Positions 8,644 through 19,246 are shown, counted from the first letter of the stretch. The stretch is DNA of 64,000 nt from Shinella daejeonensis (GCF_024281235.1 NZ_JAHWXY010000008.1:1-64000); one strand, 5' to 3'. Notes: generated from the letters alone by a model not told the origin. Made by a program: numbers and translations.

Positions 8644-8675
8644 CCGAGGCGGGTTACCCGCCTCGGTTTCTTTTT
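8644..8675 (+). terminator. Hairpin with T tract between aapJ and aapQ (attenuating terminator)
   Basis: Perfect 10-bp GC-rich stem ccgaggcggg (8644-8653) / cccgcctcgg (8657-8666) with loop tta, followed by tttcttttt. It lies inside the operon after the binding-protein gene, so it probably lets only a fraction of transcripts continue into the permease genes. Confidence 0.85.
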
Positions 8676-8694
8676 CGGTTCCCGGGAACGCGAT

Positions 8695-9906
8695 ATGGAA
8701 ATGCATCAAGCGAACGTGGCCGGACCAGCGGCCGATGACGGTCTCCTGATCGCCCGGCGACGGCGCAACCGCATCCGGTATGAGGCCATCCAGTTTTCGA
8801 TCATTGCCGCGGCGATCGTCCTGCTGATCCTTTTCGCCATCGCGGTGAAGGAAGGCCTCGCCCGGCACGGGATCCGGTTCAGCTTCTCGTTTCTCTGGGA
8901 AGCCGCCGGCTTCGACATCAGCGAAGGAAAGACCTTCGTTTTCGATGGCGGCTTCTGGCCCGCCTTTACCGAATTCACCTCGGACCGGCTGATCCTCCAG
9001 GCCTTCATCACCGGGATCGTCAATACGATCAAGGTCGCCGTCCTCGCCATCGTTCTCAGCACGGTGCTGGGGGTTCTGCTCGGCGTCGGCCGGCTTTCCA
9101 CCAATTGGGTGGTGCGCAACCTTTCGTTCTGGTGCGTCGAATTCGTGCGCAACACGCCACTCCTGATCCAGCTCGTCTTCTGGTATTTCGCAGTGGTGCT
9201 GCATTTCCCGCCCATTGCTGCCGCCGCCAAATTCTACGGCGTCGTCATCAGCCAGCAGGGCCTCTATTTTCCCGCTGTCGTCTGGCAGGGTGCCGGTTCG
9301 CCGCTGGCCCTCGCGCTGGTGGCGGCAACCCTGGCGGCAGTCCTCGGACTGATCTTCGGCAAGCGCGGATCGATCCGCTGGATCTGTGCCGGCGCTGTCG
9401 TCCTGTTCGTCGGCGTCCTGTTCGCGACCGGAGGAATTGCGCTGGATTTCCCCGTGGCGTCGAAATTCCGGGCGCGCGGCGGTATCGGCATGAGCCCTGA
9501 AATGGCGGCTCTGCTGCTGGCGGTCGTCGTCAACACCGCATCCTATATCGCCGAAATCGTCCGTGGCTCGATCGATGCGCTGCCCAAGGGGCAATGGGAG
9601 GCGGCGGCCTCCCTCGGGCTGAACCGTCGCGACACCGTCAATGAGATCATCCTGCCGCAGGTCTTCCGGGTCGTGCTGCCGTCCTTCGGCAACCAGTATA
9701 TCAGCCTGACGAAGAACACGGCGCTTGGCATCGCCATCGGCTATCCCGAACTTTTTAACATCTACGGCACCATCGCGAACCAGACCGGCCACAGCCTGGA
9801 AGGCATCGTGATCGTCATGATGTCCTATCTCATCCTGAGCTGGGCGATCAGCGCGGCCGTCGGCTGGGCCGATCGCCGGCTGGCCAAACGCGGAGCGACG
9901 CGATGA
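8695..9906 (+). CDS. aapQ: General L-amino acid ABC transporter, inner-membrane permease
   Basis: 403 aa, the long form typical of AapQ/BztB. Several membrane segments are evident (for example residues about 31-50 and 105-130), with the EAA-type cytoplasmic loop near the C-terminus in EAAASLGLNRRDTVNEIILPQVFRV. It forms the channel with AapM. The last four bases overlap the start of aapM (ATGA), indicating translational coupling. The ribosome site before ATG 8695 is modest; an ATG two codons later is possible. Confidence 0.93.
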   Translation: MEMHQANVAGPAADDGLLIARRRRNRIRYEAIQFSIIAAAIVLLILFAIAVKEGLARHGIRFSFSFLWEAAGFDISEGKTFVFDGGFWPAFTEFTSDRLILQAFITGIVNTIKVAVLAIVLSTVLGVLLGVGRLSTNWVVRNLSFWCVEFVRNTPLLIQLVFWYFAVVLHFPPIAAAAKFYGVVISQQGLYFPAVVWQGAGSPLALALVAATLAAVLGLIFGKRGSIRWICAGAVVLFVGVLFATGGIALDFPVASKFRARGGIGMSPEMAALLLAVVVNTASYIAEIVRGSIDALPKGQWEAAASLGLNRRDTVNEIILPQVFRVVLPSFGNQYISLTKNTALGIAIGYPELFNIYGTIANQTGHSLEGIVIVMMSYLILSWAISAAVGWADRRLAKRGATR

Positions 9907-11029
9907 TCGCCAGATCCCTGAAATGGACACGGCACAATCTTTTCGGCAAGCCGTTCGACGTCCTGCTTTCCCTCACGGTCATTCCCGGCGTCCTCTGGAT
10001 GGTCTATCAGGCCGTGAGCTGGGCGTTGACGGCGGCGCGCTGGGACATCATCCCCCAGAGCCTTCGTGTCCTGATGATCGGGGTCTTCCCGGCCGATCAG
10101 GCTTGGCGCGCCTGGATCGCGATCGTGATCATCGCCATCCTTCTCGGTGCGGCGCTCGGCTGCGTCTTCGCCTTCAAGGGCCGTCATGCCGGCGCGCTGG
10201 TGCCGGTCTGGGCGGGATGCGCGGCGCTGGCGGGCATCGAGAACGTCACGAACGTGCTGCTGATCGCCGTCACCATCGCGGCCTTCGCCGGCGGCTGGGC
10301 GGTGGCGTCCCGGTTTCCGCCGGTTCGCAAGGCGCTTGTGCCGGCAAGCTTCATCGGCCTGATCGCTATTTTCGCGGTCATGGCGCCGCCCGGCGCCGGC
10401 CTCTGGGGCGGCCTGCTGCTCAGCATCCTGCTGACGCTGGTGACCGCCGTCCTGTCGTTGCCCATCGGCATCCTGCTCGCCTTCGGCCGCCGGAGCCGCT
10501 TTTCCGGCCTCCGCTGGATCTGCACGGGCTACATCGAGGTGATGCGCTCCGTGCCGCTGATCATGGTGGTCTACTGGATCTGGATCCTCATCCCGGTGCT
10601 GACGCCGCAGTTCAATCTGGCCGACGTCGTGCGCGGCATGATCGGCTTCACCCTCTTCTATTCGGCCTATGTCGCCGAATATGTCCGCAGCGGCCTTCAG
10701 GCTGTGCCGCGCGGCCAGACGGAGGCGGCCCGTTCCCTCGGCATGAGCGAGTTCGACATCAATCGCTCGATCGTGCTGCCGCAGGCCATTCGCGTGGTGG
10801 TGCCGCCGCTGGTCGGCAATGTGCTCGACATCTTCAACATGGCGCCGCTGGTCTTCATCATCGGTCTTACGGATTTCCTGCGCGCCGGTCAGATGATCCT
10901 CGCCAATCCGCAATTCGGCGATCGCACCTATGAAGTCTATTCGTTCCTGTTCCTTACCTATTTCCTCGTCGGCTCCCTGATCACCTTTGTGGCCCGCAAG
11001 CTTGAGGCGCACCTCGCAAGAGGCAGCCG

Positions 11030-11033
<4 letters not shown>
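9903..11033 (+). CDS. aapM: General L-amino acid ABC transporter, inner-membrane permease
   Basis: 376 aa, AapM/BztC-like. Multiple hydrophobic segments and the EAA loop ([26 protein letters not shown]) near residues 275-300 mark it as the second permease of the AapQM pair. It overlaps aapQ by 4 bp and aapP by 4 bp, so the three genes should be translated together. Confidence 0.93.
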
Positions 11034-11821
<788 letters not shown>

Positions 11822-11846
11822 GCAGCGAAACGCCAGTCCGCCCGTC

Positions 11847-12857
11847 TCAGACGCGGATGCGTTCGAGGAGCGACTTGGAGACCGGGATGCCGAGGCGGTG
11901 GCTGGTTTCCCTTTCGCGGTAGCGGCGTTCGCCGGGCAGGCGGGCGTCTTGTTCGCGGAAACCCTGGAAGAGGCTCTCGGCCGCGTCCAACGGGTCTTCA
12001 TCTCCCAGGATGCCGGGGGAAAAGGCGATGATCAGTTCGCCATGGCAGGGCGCAGCACTGGCGCCGGCGTCGAATTCCATCGAAACCCGGCTGGTGCGGT
12101 CGGCGATGAAGGGGCCGGCCATCAGTTCGATCATCGTCGCGAGCGCCGATCCCTTGTGGCCGCCGAAGGGCAGCATCGCGCCGGCGAGGATTGCCGCCGG
12201 ATCCCGTGTGTCCTCACCGTCGGAATCGAGCCCCCAGCCCTCGGGCGTGGTCCGTCCCTCCTGACGGTAGCGCGCGATTTCGGCGCGGGCGGCGGCCGAT
12301 GTCGCAAAATCGAAAACATAGGGCGGCGCGTCGCGGCGCGGCCAGGCGAAAGCGAGCGGATTGGTGCCGAGAAGCCCCTGTCGGCCGCCGCTCGGCGCGA
12401 CCCACGCATGGGTCGGATTCATGGAAAGTGCGACAAGTCCGTGGTCGGCGATCGCCTCGACCACCGGCCAGAGCGCCGTCGAATGGAAGCCGTTGTTGAC
12501 GGCGAGGATCGCCACGCCGAGCGTGCGGGCCTTTTCGACGAGGGAAGAAAGCCCTCGGTCCACCGCCAGGCAGGAAAACCCGTATTGCGCATCGATGCGG
12601 GTGATGGCGGCGCTCACATCCACGGGTTTGGGATCCGGCGTCCGGTTGAACCGCGGATGGGAGATGGTGTCGCGCGTGCCGGGCAACCGCTGCAAGCCGT
12701 GGGAGAGGCAGCCGTCGCGCTGGGCCGCCGTCAGGATCCGCGCCATCGAGCCCGCATGGTCGGCTCCAAGGCCGTGCGAGAGCAGGAAATCCGCCGCCAG
12801 CGCCAGAACCGCGCTTTCCGGCAGCCGGATGACCTCGTTCGAACCGTCTTGCGTCAT
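11847..12857 (-). CDS. Ldh2/malate dehydrogenase-type oxidoreductase, probably delta1-piperideine-2-carboxylate / delta1-pyrroline-2-carboxylate reductase
   Basis: 336 aa. NAD(P)-dependent Ldh2-family protein with the DpkA-like segments AAQRDGCLSHGLQRLPG, FHSTALWPVVEAI, GTNPLAFAWP, LPFGGHKGSALATMIEL and RLPGERRYRERE. DpkA reduces cyclic imino acids formed from D-lysine or D-proline to L-pipecolate or L-proline. The frame is open 25 codons further, but ATG 12857 has a GGAG site and matches family length. It lies 93 bp after allA on the same strand and next to an amino-acid transporter. Ureidoglycolate dehydrogenase AllD is in the same superfamily and would fit the purine context, but the wording of the motifs favours the imino-acid reductase group. 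Confidence 0.72.
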   Translation of the reverse strand: MTQDGSNEVIRLPESAVLALAADFLLSHGLGADHAGSMARILTAAQRDGCLSHGLQRLPGTRDTISHPRFNRTPDPKPVDVSAAITRIDAQYGFSCLAVDRGLSSLVEKARTLGVAILAVNNGFHSTALWPVVEAIADHGLVALSMNPTHAWVAPSGGRQGLLGTNPLAFAWPRRDAPPYVFDFATSAAARAEIARYRQEGRTTPEGWGLDSDGEDTRDPAAILAGAMLPFGGHKGSALATMIELMAGPFIADRTSRVSMEFDAGASAAPCHGELIIAFSPGILGDEDPLDAAESLFQGFREQDARLPGERRYRERETSHRLGIPVSKSLLERIRV

Positions 12858-12950
12858 GACAGCACTCCACTCCTCGTCTCTTGCCGCGCGATCGCGCCCG
12901 TTCTCCTTACCCCGCTTCCCGCGGTCGTCCAACTATGCGATCCGCCACCT

Positions 12951-13436
12951 TCAACCGATGCGGAAGGGTGCGGGATAGAAATGCTCCTCCAGGTTCACGC
13001 CGTCGCCGCCGCGATCCACCACCACGAAGTCGGTGACCGTATCGAGCGGCGTCAGGATGCCGTGCCAGACGTTGCGGCGGATGTTGACGCCCTGGCCGGG
13101 CGCGGTGCGGAAGGCGAGCGGAGCGGCGGGGCCATGCTCCGTCTCCTCCGCCACGACGACGAGGAAACCGTTGCCGGAAAGCGGAATGAAGGCCTGGCTG
13201 CCCAGCGGATGGCGTTCCACCATGTCGAGCGTGAGCGGCAGCGCATAGGGCTCGCCGCGCAAGAGGCTGATCAGTACCCGCGCCGCCTGTCCGGCCGTCT
13301 CGACGGTCGCCAGATCGTGATAGCGCATGCATTTGCCGGCGTTGATCGGAAAATGGGCGGCGCCGTCCCGTTCGATGACCTCGCCGAAGGGCGCAAAGGC
13401 GGCCCGCGTCAGCGGCTGGATCGAAATCGCTTTCAT
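12951..13436 (-). CDS. allA: Ureidoglycolate lyase
   Basis: 161 aa. It cleaves ureidoglycolate to glyoxylate and urea, the last step of allantoin breakdown before the glyoxylate carboligase route. The sequence shows the family segments FAPFGEVIE, INAGKCMRYHDLA, HPLGSQAFIPL and RRNVWHGILTPL of the beta-barrel fold. The ATG at 13436 (MKAISIQPL) has an AGGAAGGA ribosome site. It is 14 bp downstream of the allantoinase/OHCU decarboxylase fusion, certainly one operon. Confidence 0.93.
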   Translation of the reverse strand: MKAISIQPLTRAAFAPFGEVIERDGAAHFPINAGKCMRYHDLATVETAGQAARVLISLLRGEPYALPLTLDMVERHPLGSQAFIPLSGNGFLVVVAEETEHGPAAPLAFRTAPGQGVNIRRNVWHGILTPLDTVTDFVVVDRGGDGVNLEEHFYPAPFRIG

Positions 13437-13450
13437 GCCACTGTCCTTCC

Positions 13451-14869
13451 TCATGCCGGCAGCATGTCGGAAAGGCGGAAAAAGGCGATCCTTTCCACCT
13501 GCCGGCACGCCGTTTCGAATTCGCTACCGCGGTCGTTGGCGATACGGCGCTCGAAGGCCGCAAGGATCTGCGCCTTGTCGAGCCCCCTGACCGCGATGAT
13601 GAAGGGGAAGCCAAAGGTTTCGACATAGCGGGCGTTGAGCTGGGTAAAGCGCTGGCGCTCCGCGTCGGTCAGGGCGTCGAGCCCGGCGGACGCCTGTTCG
13701 GCGGTCGAGCTTTCCGTCAGCCGCCTGGCCTCGGCCAGCTTGCCGGCAAGATCGGGATGGGCGGTGAGAACGCCAAGCCGCTCCTTTTCGCTGGCCGCGC
13801 GGAACTGCCGGGTGAGCGCCGCATGCAGGCCGCCGGCGGTATCGTTTGCCGGGGAAAGCTCGTCGGCGAAAGCGCGCCGGGCGATCCAGTCGGAATGCTC
13901 GAAGACGCCGCCGTAGCGGGCGACGAAGGCCGCCTCGGAAAGTCGCGAGGGCCGTTCGGCGTCCGGGCGCGGCGGATGGGTTTTGCGCCAGTGTTCGGCG
14001 ATGTCGATGCGCCGGGCGATCCACGCCTTTTCGTGGCTGCGGACATAGTCGACGAAGCGGGCGAGGGCGGCCGTCCGGCCGGGTCTGCCGGCAAGGCGGC
14101 AATGCAGCCCGATATTCATCATGGACGCACGGCCGGCGGCGCCTTCGGCATGGAGCGTGTCGAACGTATCCTTGAGATAGCTGAAGAACTGGTCGCCGCA
14201 ATTGAAGCCCTGCGCCGTCGCGAAGCGCATGTCGTTGGTGTCGAGCGCATAGGGGATCACCAGTTGCCGGCGTCCGGCATGCTCGTGCCAATAAGGCAGG
14301 TCGTCGGCATAGCTGTCCGACACATAGGAAAAACCACCTTCCTCGGTGATAAGATCGACGGTATTGAGAGAGGAACGACCGGTGTACCAGCCGCGCGGGC
14401 GTTCGCCGGTCACCAGCCGGTGCAGGCGGATCGCCTCGCGGATGGCCTGCCGCTCCTCGTCGGGCGCCATGTCCTTGTGCTCGATCCATTTGAGGCCGTG
14501 CGAGGCGATTTCCCAGCCGGCGGCCTGCATGGCGGCGACCTGCGCCGGCGAGCGCTTCAGGGCCGTCGCGACGCCGTAGACCGTGACCGGCACCTGCCGC
14601 TCGGTGAACAGGCGGTGGAGACGCCAGAAGCCGGCGCGCGCGCCGTAGTCGTAGATCGATTCCATGTTCCAGTGGCGCTGGCCGGGCCAGGCGGCCGCGC
14701 CGACGATCTCCGACAGGAAAGCCTCCGAACCGGCGTCGCCGTGCAGCAGGCAGTTCTCGCCGCCTTCCTCGTAGTTGACGACGAATTGCACGGCGATATG
14801 CGCCCCGCCGGGCCAGGCGGCATCGGGCGGGGTCGGGCCATAGCCCAGCAGATCGCGCGGATAGCGCAT
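13451..14869 (-). CDS. puuE-uraD: Fusion protein: PuuE-type allantoinase + OHCU decarboxylase
   Basis: 472 aa with two enzyme domains. Residues about 1-305 are a polysaccharide-deacetylase-like, cofactor-independent allantoinase (PuuE: RYPRDLLGYGPTPPDAAWPGGA, NYEEGGENCLLHGD, EIASHGLKWIEH). Residues about 310-472 are 2-oxo-4-hydroxy-4-carboxy-5-ureidoimidazoline decarboxylase (SEAAFVARYGGVFEHSDWIA, GLDALTDAERQRFTQLNARYVETFGFPFIIAVRG, FETACRQVERIAFFRL). The decarboxylase forms (S)-allantoin, which the other half opens to allantoate, so the fusion joins consecutive steps. Each half has about the length of the free enzyme. Divergent from uraH, upstream of allA. Confidence 0.95.
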   Translation of the reverse strand: MRYPRDLLGYGPTPPDAAWPGGAHIAVQFVVNYEEGGENCLLHGDAGSEAFLSEIVGAAAWPGQRHWNMESIYDYGARAGFWRLHRLFTERQVPVTVYGVATALKRSPAQVAAMQAAGWEIASHGLKWIEHKDMAPDEERQAIREAIRLHRLVTGERPRGWYTGRSSLNTVDLITEEGGFSYVSDSYADDLPYWHEHAGRRQLVIPYALDTNDMRFATAQGFNCGDQFFSYLKDTFDTLHAEGAAGRASMMNIGLHCRLAGRPGRTAALARFVDYVRSHEKAWIARRIDIAEHWRKTHPPRPDAERPSRLSEAAFVARYGGVFEHSDWIARRAFADELSPANDTAGGLHAALTRQFRAASEKERLGVLTAHPDLAGKLAEARRLTESSTAEQASAGLDALTDAERQRFTQLNARYVETFGFPFIIAVRGLDKAQILAAFERRIANDRGSEFETACRQVERIAFFRLSDMLPA

Positions 14870-15031
14870 GATACGGTCCTCCCAATAATGACGATGGGCA
14901 AATGTCTAGCCGCAAGCCGTGCTGGACATTCCCCTCGAAAATTTTGAAAGTCTCGAAGGAACCCGCTGCTTTTCCGGGGAAGCCGGGTGGCGGATAGTGG
15001 AAGCTGGAGAGCGCGGCGTGGAGGAGAAGAC

Positions 15032-15400
15032 ATGCAGGCACAAGTGCAACCGGGCGGCCGCCTGACAACCCATGTGCTGGATACGGCGCGCGGCAAGCCG
15101 GCCGAGGGTCTTCGCATCGAGCTGTTTTGCATCGAGGACGGCGCGGGCCGTCATCTCAAGACAGTCGTGACCAATGACGACGGACGCTGCGACGCGCCGT
15201 TGCTTGCCGGCGAAGCATTCAGGGCGGGAGTCTATGAACTGCGTTTCCACGCGGGCGACTATCTCGGCCGGGACGATGCCGGAACGCCGCTTTTTCTCGA
15301 CGTGATCCCCATTCGCTTCGGCATCGCCGATTCATCGGCGCATTATCATGTGCCGCTGCTGATCTCTCCCTTCAGCTATTCGACCTATCGGGGGAGCTGA
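15032..15400 (+). CDS. uraH: 5-hydroxyisourate hydrolase (transthyretin-like)
   Basis: 122 aa. It hydrolyses 5-hydroxyisourate to OHCU between the PuuD and OHCU decarboxylase steps. The family signatures are present: [17 protein letters not shown] at the N-terminus, a central segment ending in [15 protein letters not shown], and the diagnostic C-terminus YRGS. The ATG at 15032 follows a GGAGGAGAAG ribosome site. The stop is 3 bp before xdhA, so it is co-transcribed with the xanthine dehydrogenase genes. Confidence 0.96.
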   Translation: MQAQVQPGGRLTTHVLDTARGKPAEGLRIELFCIEDGAGRHLKTVVTNDDGRCDAPLLAGEAFRAGVYELRFHAGDYLGRDDAGTPLFLDVIPIRFGIADSSAHYHVPLLISPFSYSTYRGS

Positions 15401-15403
15401 TCC

Positions 15404-16885
15404 ATGGCCGTCCGCATTCGAAACACCATCCGCTTCCTGCTGAATGATGGCGAAGTGTCGCTGTCGGATGTCCGGCCGGGGGAGACGCTGCTCGACTTCC
15501 TCAGGCTGGAGCGCCACCTCAAGGGCACCAAGGAAGGCTGTGCCGAAGGCGACTGCGGCGCCTGCACGGTGCTGGTCGGCCGGCTCACCCGCAACGGCGG
15601 CCTCGTCTATGAGAGCGTCAATGCCTGCATCCGCTTCGTCGGTTCGCTCGATGGCTGTCATGTCGTCACCGTCGAGCATCTTGCCGGCCGGGACGGTGCT
15701 CTGCATCCGGTGCAGCAGGCGCTGGTCGATTTCCACGGTTCGCAATGCGGCTTCTGCACGCCGGGCTTCGTCATGTCGCTCTACGGCCTGTGGATGCAGT
15801 CGCCCGAACCGACCGACCGGCAGATCGAGGAGGCGTTGCAGGGCAACCTCTGTCGCTGCACGGGCTATGAGCCGATCATCCGCGCCGCCCGGGCCATTTC
15901 CGGCTACGGTCCGGCGGGGGCGGACCCGCTGCTTGCGGAGCGCGAGCGGACCGTCGTCCGTCTGTCGGCTCTCAGGGACGGCGCCCGCGTCGAGATCGGC
16001 GAAGGCCGCGACCGGCTGGTCGTTCCGGCCGGTTCCGACGATTTCGCCGAGGTTCTGGAGAGCGAGCCGACGGCCACCGTGGTGGCCGGATCCACCGACG
16101 TCGGTCTCTGGGTGACCAAGCAGATGCGCGACATCGCGCCGACGATCTTCATCGCGGGGCTCGATGACCTGAAGGCGGTCTCGCTGAAGGACGGGGTCGT
16201 CACCATCGGGGCTGCCGTCACCTATACGGAGGCCGCCGGCTTCCTGTCGCAGTGCATCCCCGAACTCGGAACGCTGATCGCCCGCATCGGCGGTCAGCAG
16301 GTGCGCAACATGGGCACCATCGGCGGCAATATCGCCAACGGGTCGCCGATCGGCGACATGCCGCCGGCGCTGATCGCGCTTGGTGCGCGGCTGACGTTGC
16401 GCAAGGGGGTCGTGCGGCGTACCATTCTCCTGGAGGATTTCTTCATCGCCTACGGTCGGCAGGATCGCCAGCCGGGTGAATTCGTGGAAGCCGTCGAAGT
16501 GCCGCTTCCGGCTGCCGGCGAGGCCTTCGCCGTCTACAAGGTGACCAAGCGCCGCGACGAGGACATCACCGCGACCCTCGGCGCTTTCCGTCTCGCGCTT
16601 GCCGCCGACGGTACCGTGGCTTCGATCCACATCGCCTATGGCGGCATGGCGGCGACGCCGAAACGGGCTTCTGCCGTGGAGGCGGCGCTGGTCGGCCGGC
16701 CCTGGACGGAGACGACGGTGGAGGCGGCGATGCAAAAATATGCCGAGGACTTCACACCGCTGACCGACATGCGCGCCACCGCCGAATATCGCGCGCTGGC
16801 GGCAAGGAACCTGCTTCTGCGTTTCTATATGGAAACGACGGACGCCGGAACGCCGGCGCGGGTGTTCAGATATGAGGCTGCGTGA
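15404..16885 (+). CDS. xdhA: Xanthine dehydrogenase small subunit (2Fe-2S and FAD)
   Basis: 493 aa. The N-terminal plant-type 2Fe-2S domain has C46, C51 and C54 (GCAEGDCGACTVL); the second 2Fe-2S domain has CGFCTPGF and CRCTGYEPI near residues 115-150. An FAD-binding domain (VAGSTDVGLWVTKQ, QQVRNMGTIGGNIANGSPIGDMPP) and the CO-dehydrogenase-flavoprotein C-terminal domain follow. With XdhB it oxidises hypoxanthine and xanthine to urate, passing electrons through FeS to FAD/NAD. Tight spacing to uraH and xdhB shows one operon. Confidence 0.97.
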   Translation: MAVRIRNTIRFLLNDGEVSLSDVRPGETLLDFLRLERHLKGTKEGCAEGDCGACTVLVGRLTRNGGLVYESVNACIRFVGSLDGCHVVTVEHLAGRDGALHPVQQALVDFHGSQCGFCTPGFVMSLYGLWMQSPEPTDRQIEEALQGNLCRCTGYEPIIRAARAISGYGPAGADPLLAERERTVVRLSALRDGARVEIGEGRDRLVVPAGSDDFAEVLESEPTATVVAGSTDVGLWVTKQMRDIAPTIFIAGLDDLKAVSLKDGVVTIGAAVTYTEAAGFLSQCIPELGTLIARIGGQQVRNMGTIGGNIANGSPIGDMPPALIALGARLTLRKGVVRRTILLEDFFIAYGRQDRQPGEFVEAVEVPLPAAGEAFAVYKVTKRRDEDITATLGAFRLALAADGTVASIHIAYGGMAATPKRASAVEAALVGRPWTETTVEAAMQKYAEDFTPLTDMRATAEYRALAARNLLLRFYMETTDAGTPARVFRYEAA

Positions 16886-16888
16886 GCC

Positions 16889-19246
16889 ATGAACAAGCAC
16901 ATCCCCAATTCCAATGCGAAAAAGATCGCCGGCGGCGTCCATTCCAGCCAGCGCCACGATTCCGCCCACAAGCATGTCGCCGGCACCGCCATTTACATCG
17001 ATGACATCACCGAGCCTGCCGGCACGCTGCATGCGGGCCTCGGCCTGTCGGACGCAGCCCATGCCGTCCTGAAATCGGTCGACCTGTCGGCGGTGCGCGC
17101 CGCGCCGGGCGTGGTCGCCGTGCTGACCCATGCGGATGTGCCGGGGGTCAACGATATCTCGCCCTCCAATATGCAGGACGATCCGGTGCTCGCCGACGGC
17201 AAGGTCGAATTCCACGGCCAGCCGATCTTCTGTGTGATCGCCGGGACGCGCGATCAGGCCCGCCGCGCCGCGCGGCTTGCGAAGATCGAATATGAAGAAC
17301 TGCCGGCGGTCATCGACATCTGGGATCTCGACGTCGAGACCCATCGGCAGGTCACCACGCCGCTGACGCTGAAGCGCGGCGATGCGGCAACGGCGCTGGC
17401 CGATGCGCCACGCCGCATCACGGGTCGCATGCGGCTTGGGGGGCAGGATCATTTCTATCTCGAAGGACAGGTCTCCCTTGCCGTTCCGGGCGAAGATGAC
17501 GAGGTCACCGTCTATTGCTCGACGCAGGGACCGAGCGAAACGCAGCATATGATCGCCCACGCGCTCGGCGTGCCGAGCCATGCCGTGACGGTGGAGGTGC
17601 GCCGCATGGGTGGCGGTTTCGGCGGCAAGGAGACGCAGGCCAACCAATGCGCGGTGCTTGCCGCCATCGCCGCCCGGAAGCTGGGCCGCGCCGTCAAGCT
17701 GCGTCTCGACCGTGACGAGGACATGACCGCCACCGGCAAGCGGCACGATTTCGCCATCGACTATGACGTCGGCTTCGACGACGAGGGCCGCATCCTCGGC
17801 ATCGACTACACGTTCGCGCTCCGGGCCGGTTTTTCCGCCGACCTGTCAGGCCCGGTGGGCGACCGGGCGCTGTTTCATTGCGACAACGCCTATTTCTTCC
17901 CGCATGTGCATGCGAAATCCGCGCCGCTCTATACCAATACCGTCTCCAATACGGCGTTTCGCGGTTTTGGCGGCCCGCAGGGCATGGTGGGAGCCGAGCG
18001 CGTCATCGACGAGATCGCCTTTGCCGTCGGCAAGGATCCGCTGGAGATCCGCAAGCTGAATTTCTACGATGCGATGGGCGTGGCGGGGACGCGCAATCTT
18101 ACTCCCTATCACCAGAAGGTCGAGGACTGCATCATCCAGCGCATCGTCGCCGAACTGGAGGAAAGCGCCGATTACGCCGGCCGCCGCCGGGCGATCGCCG
18201 AGTTCAATGCCGCAAGCCGTCTCGTCAAGCGGGGCATGGCGCTGACGCCGGTGAAATTCGGCATCTCCTTCACCAAGACGGAATCGAACCAGGCCGGCGC
18301 GCTGGTCCATGTCTATACCGACGGCTCGGTGCATATGAACCACGGCGGCACCGAAATGGGCCAGGGCCTGCACCTGAAGGTGGCGCAGGTGGTCGCGGAG
18401 GAATTCCAGATCGACATCGACCGGGTGAAGATCACCGCCACCACCACCGCCAAGGTGCCGAACACCTCGCCGACAGCCGCCTCGTCCGGTGCGGACCTGA
18501 ACGGCATGGCGGCGCAGAATGCGGCGCGGCAGATCAAGGACCGGCTGATCGACTTCGCCGCCAGGACGCACCGGATCGCGCGGGACCAGGTGGTGTTTCT
18601 GCCCAACCGGGTGCGCATCGGCAATCTGGAAATCTCCTTCAACGAACTGGTTCGGCAGGCCTATATGGACCGCGTCCAGCTTTCGGCAGCGGGCTTCTAC
18701 AAGACCCCGAAGATCCATTGGGACCGCGCCAGGGGCCGCGGCCACGCCTTCTACTATTACGCCTATGGCGCGGCCTGTTCGGAGGTTTCCGTCGATACGC
18801 TGACCGGCGAATATGTGGTCGAGCGCACCGACATCCTGCATGACACCGGCCGCTCGCTGAACGCGGCGATCGATATCGGCCAGATCGAGGGCGGCTTCAT
18901 CCAGGGCATGGGCTGGCTCACCACGGAGGAACTGTGGTGGGACGGCAAGGGGCGGCTTCGCACCCATGCGCCCTCGACCTACAAGATCCCGCTGGCCTCC
19001 GACCGGCCCAAGGTCTTCAATGTGGCGCTGACCGACTGGTCGGAGGCCTTCGAGCCGACGATCCATCGCTCCAAGGCGGTGGGTGAGCCGCCCTTGCCGC
19101 TCGGCCTTTCGGTGCTGCATGCGCTTTCGGATGCGGTGGCGAGCGTCGCGGATCACCGCATCTGCCCCCGCCTCGATGCGCCCGCCACGCCCGAACGGGT
19201 GCTGATGGCCGTGGAGCGCCTGAAGGCGGCGGCCAGGCAGGGATAG
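16889..19246 (+). CDS. xdhB: Xanthine dehydrogenase large subunit (molybdopterin-binding)
   Basis: 785 aa, normal length. It carries the molybdenum active site. Landmarks are HVAGTAIYIDDITEPAGTLHAGLG at the N-terminus, GGQDHFYLEGQ, RMGGGFGGKETQA, AFRGFGGPQGM, HMNHGGTEMGQGLHLK and the late active-site region KAVGEPPLPLGLSVLHAL with the catalytic Glu in VGEPP. It pairs with XdhA in a cytoplasmic enzyme and depends on XdhC for insertion of sulfurated cofactor. It starts 3 bp after xdhA. Confidence 0.97.
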   Translation: MNKHIPNSNAKKIAGGVHSSQRHDSAHKHVAGTAIYIDDITEPAGTLHAGLGLSDAAHAVLKSVDLSAVRAAPGVVAVLTHADVPGVNDISPSNMQDDPVLADGKVEFHGQPIFCVIAGTRDQARRAARLAKIEYEELPAVIDIWDLDVETHRQVTTPLTLKRGDAATALADAPRRITGRMRLGGQDHFYLEGQVSLAVPGEDDEVTVYCSTQGPSETQHMIAHALGVPSHAVTVEVRRMGGGFGGKETQANQCAVLAAIAARKLGRAVKLRLDRDEDMTATGKRHDFAIDYDVGFDDEGRILGIDYTFALRAGFSADLSGPVGDRALFHCDNAYFFPHVHAKSAPLYTNTVSNTAFRGFGGPQGMVGAERVIDEIAFAVGKDPLEIRKLNFYDAMGVAGTRNLTPYHQKVEDCIIQRIVAELEESADYAGRRRAIAEFNAASRLVKRGMALTPVKFGISFTKTESNQAGALVHVYTDGSVHMNHGGTEMGQGLHLKVAQVVAEEFQIDIDRVKITATTTAKVPNTSPTAASSGADLNGMAAQNAARQIKDRLIDFAARTHRIARDQVVFLPNRVRIGNLEISFNELVRQAYMDRVQLSAAGFYKTPKIHWDRARGRGHAFYYYAYGAACSEVSVDTLTGEYVVERTDILHDTGRSLNAAIDIGQIEGGFIQGMGWLTTEELWWDGKGRLRTHAPSTYKIPLASDRPKVFNVALTDWSEAFEPTIHRSKAVGEPPLPLGLSVLHALSDAVASVADHRICPRLDAPATPERVLMAVERLKAAARQG

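Noticed and set aside
11847-12857. Reading the Ldh2-type gene as ureidoglycolate dehydrogenase (allD)
   Set aside because: The position next to allA is tempting, but motif wording (AAQRDGxxSHG, FHSTALWPVVE, RLPGERRYRERE) matches the piperideine/pyrroline-2-carboxylate reductase group better, and no oxalurate-using genes are present.
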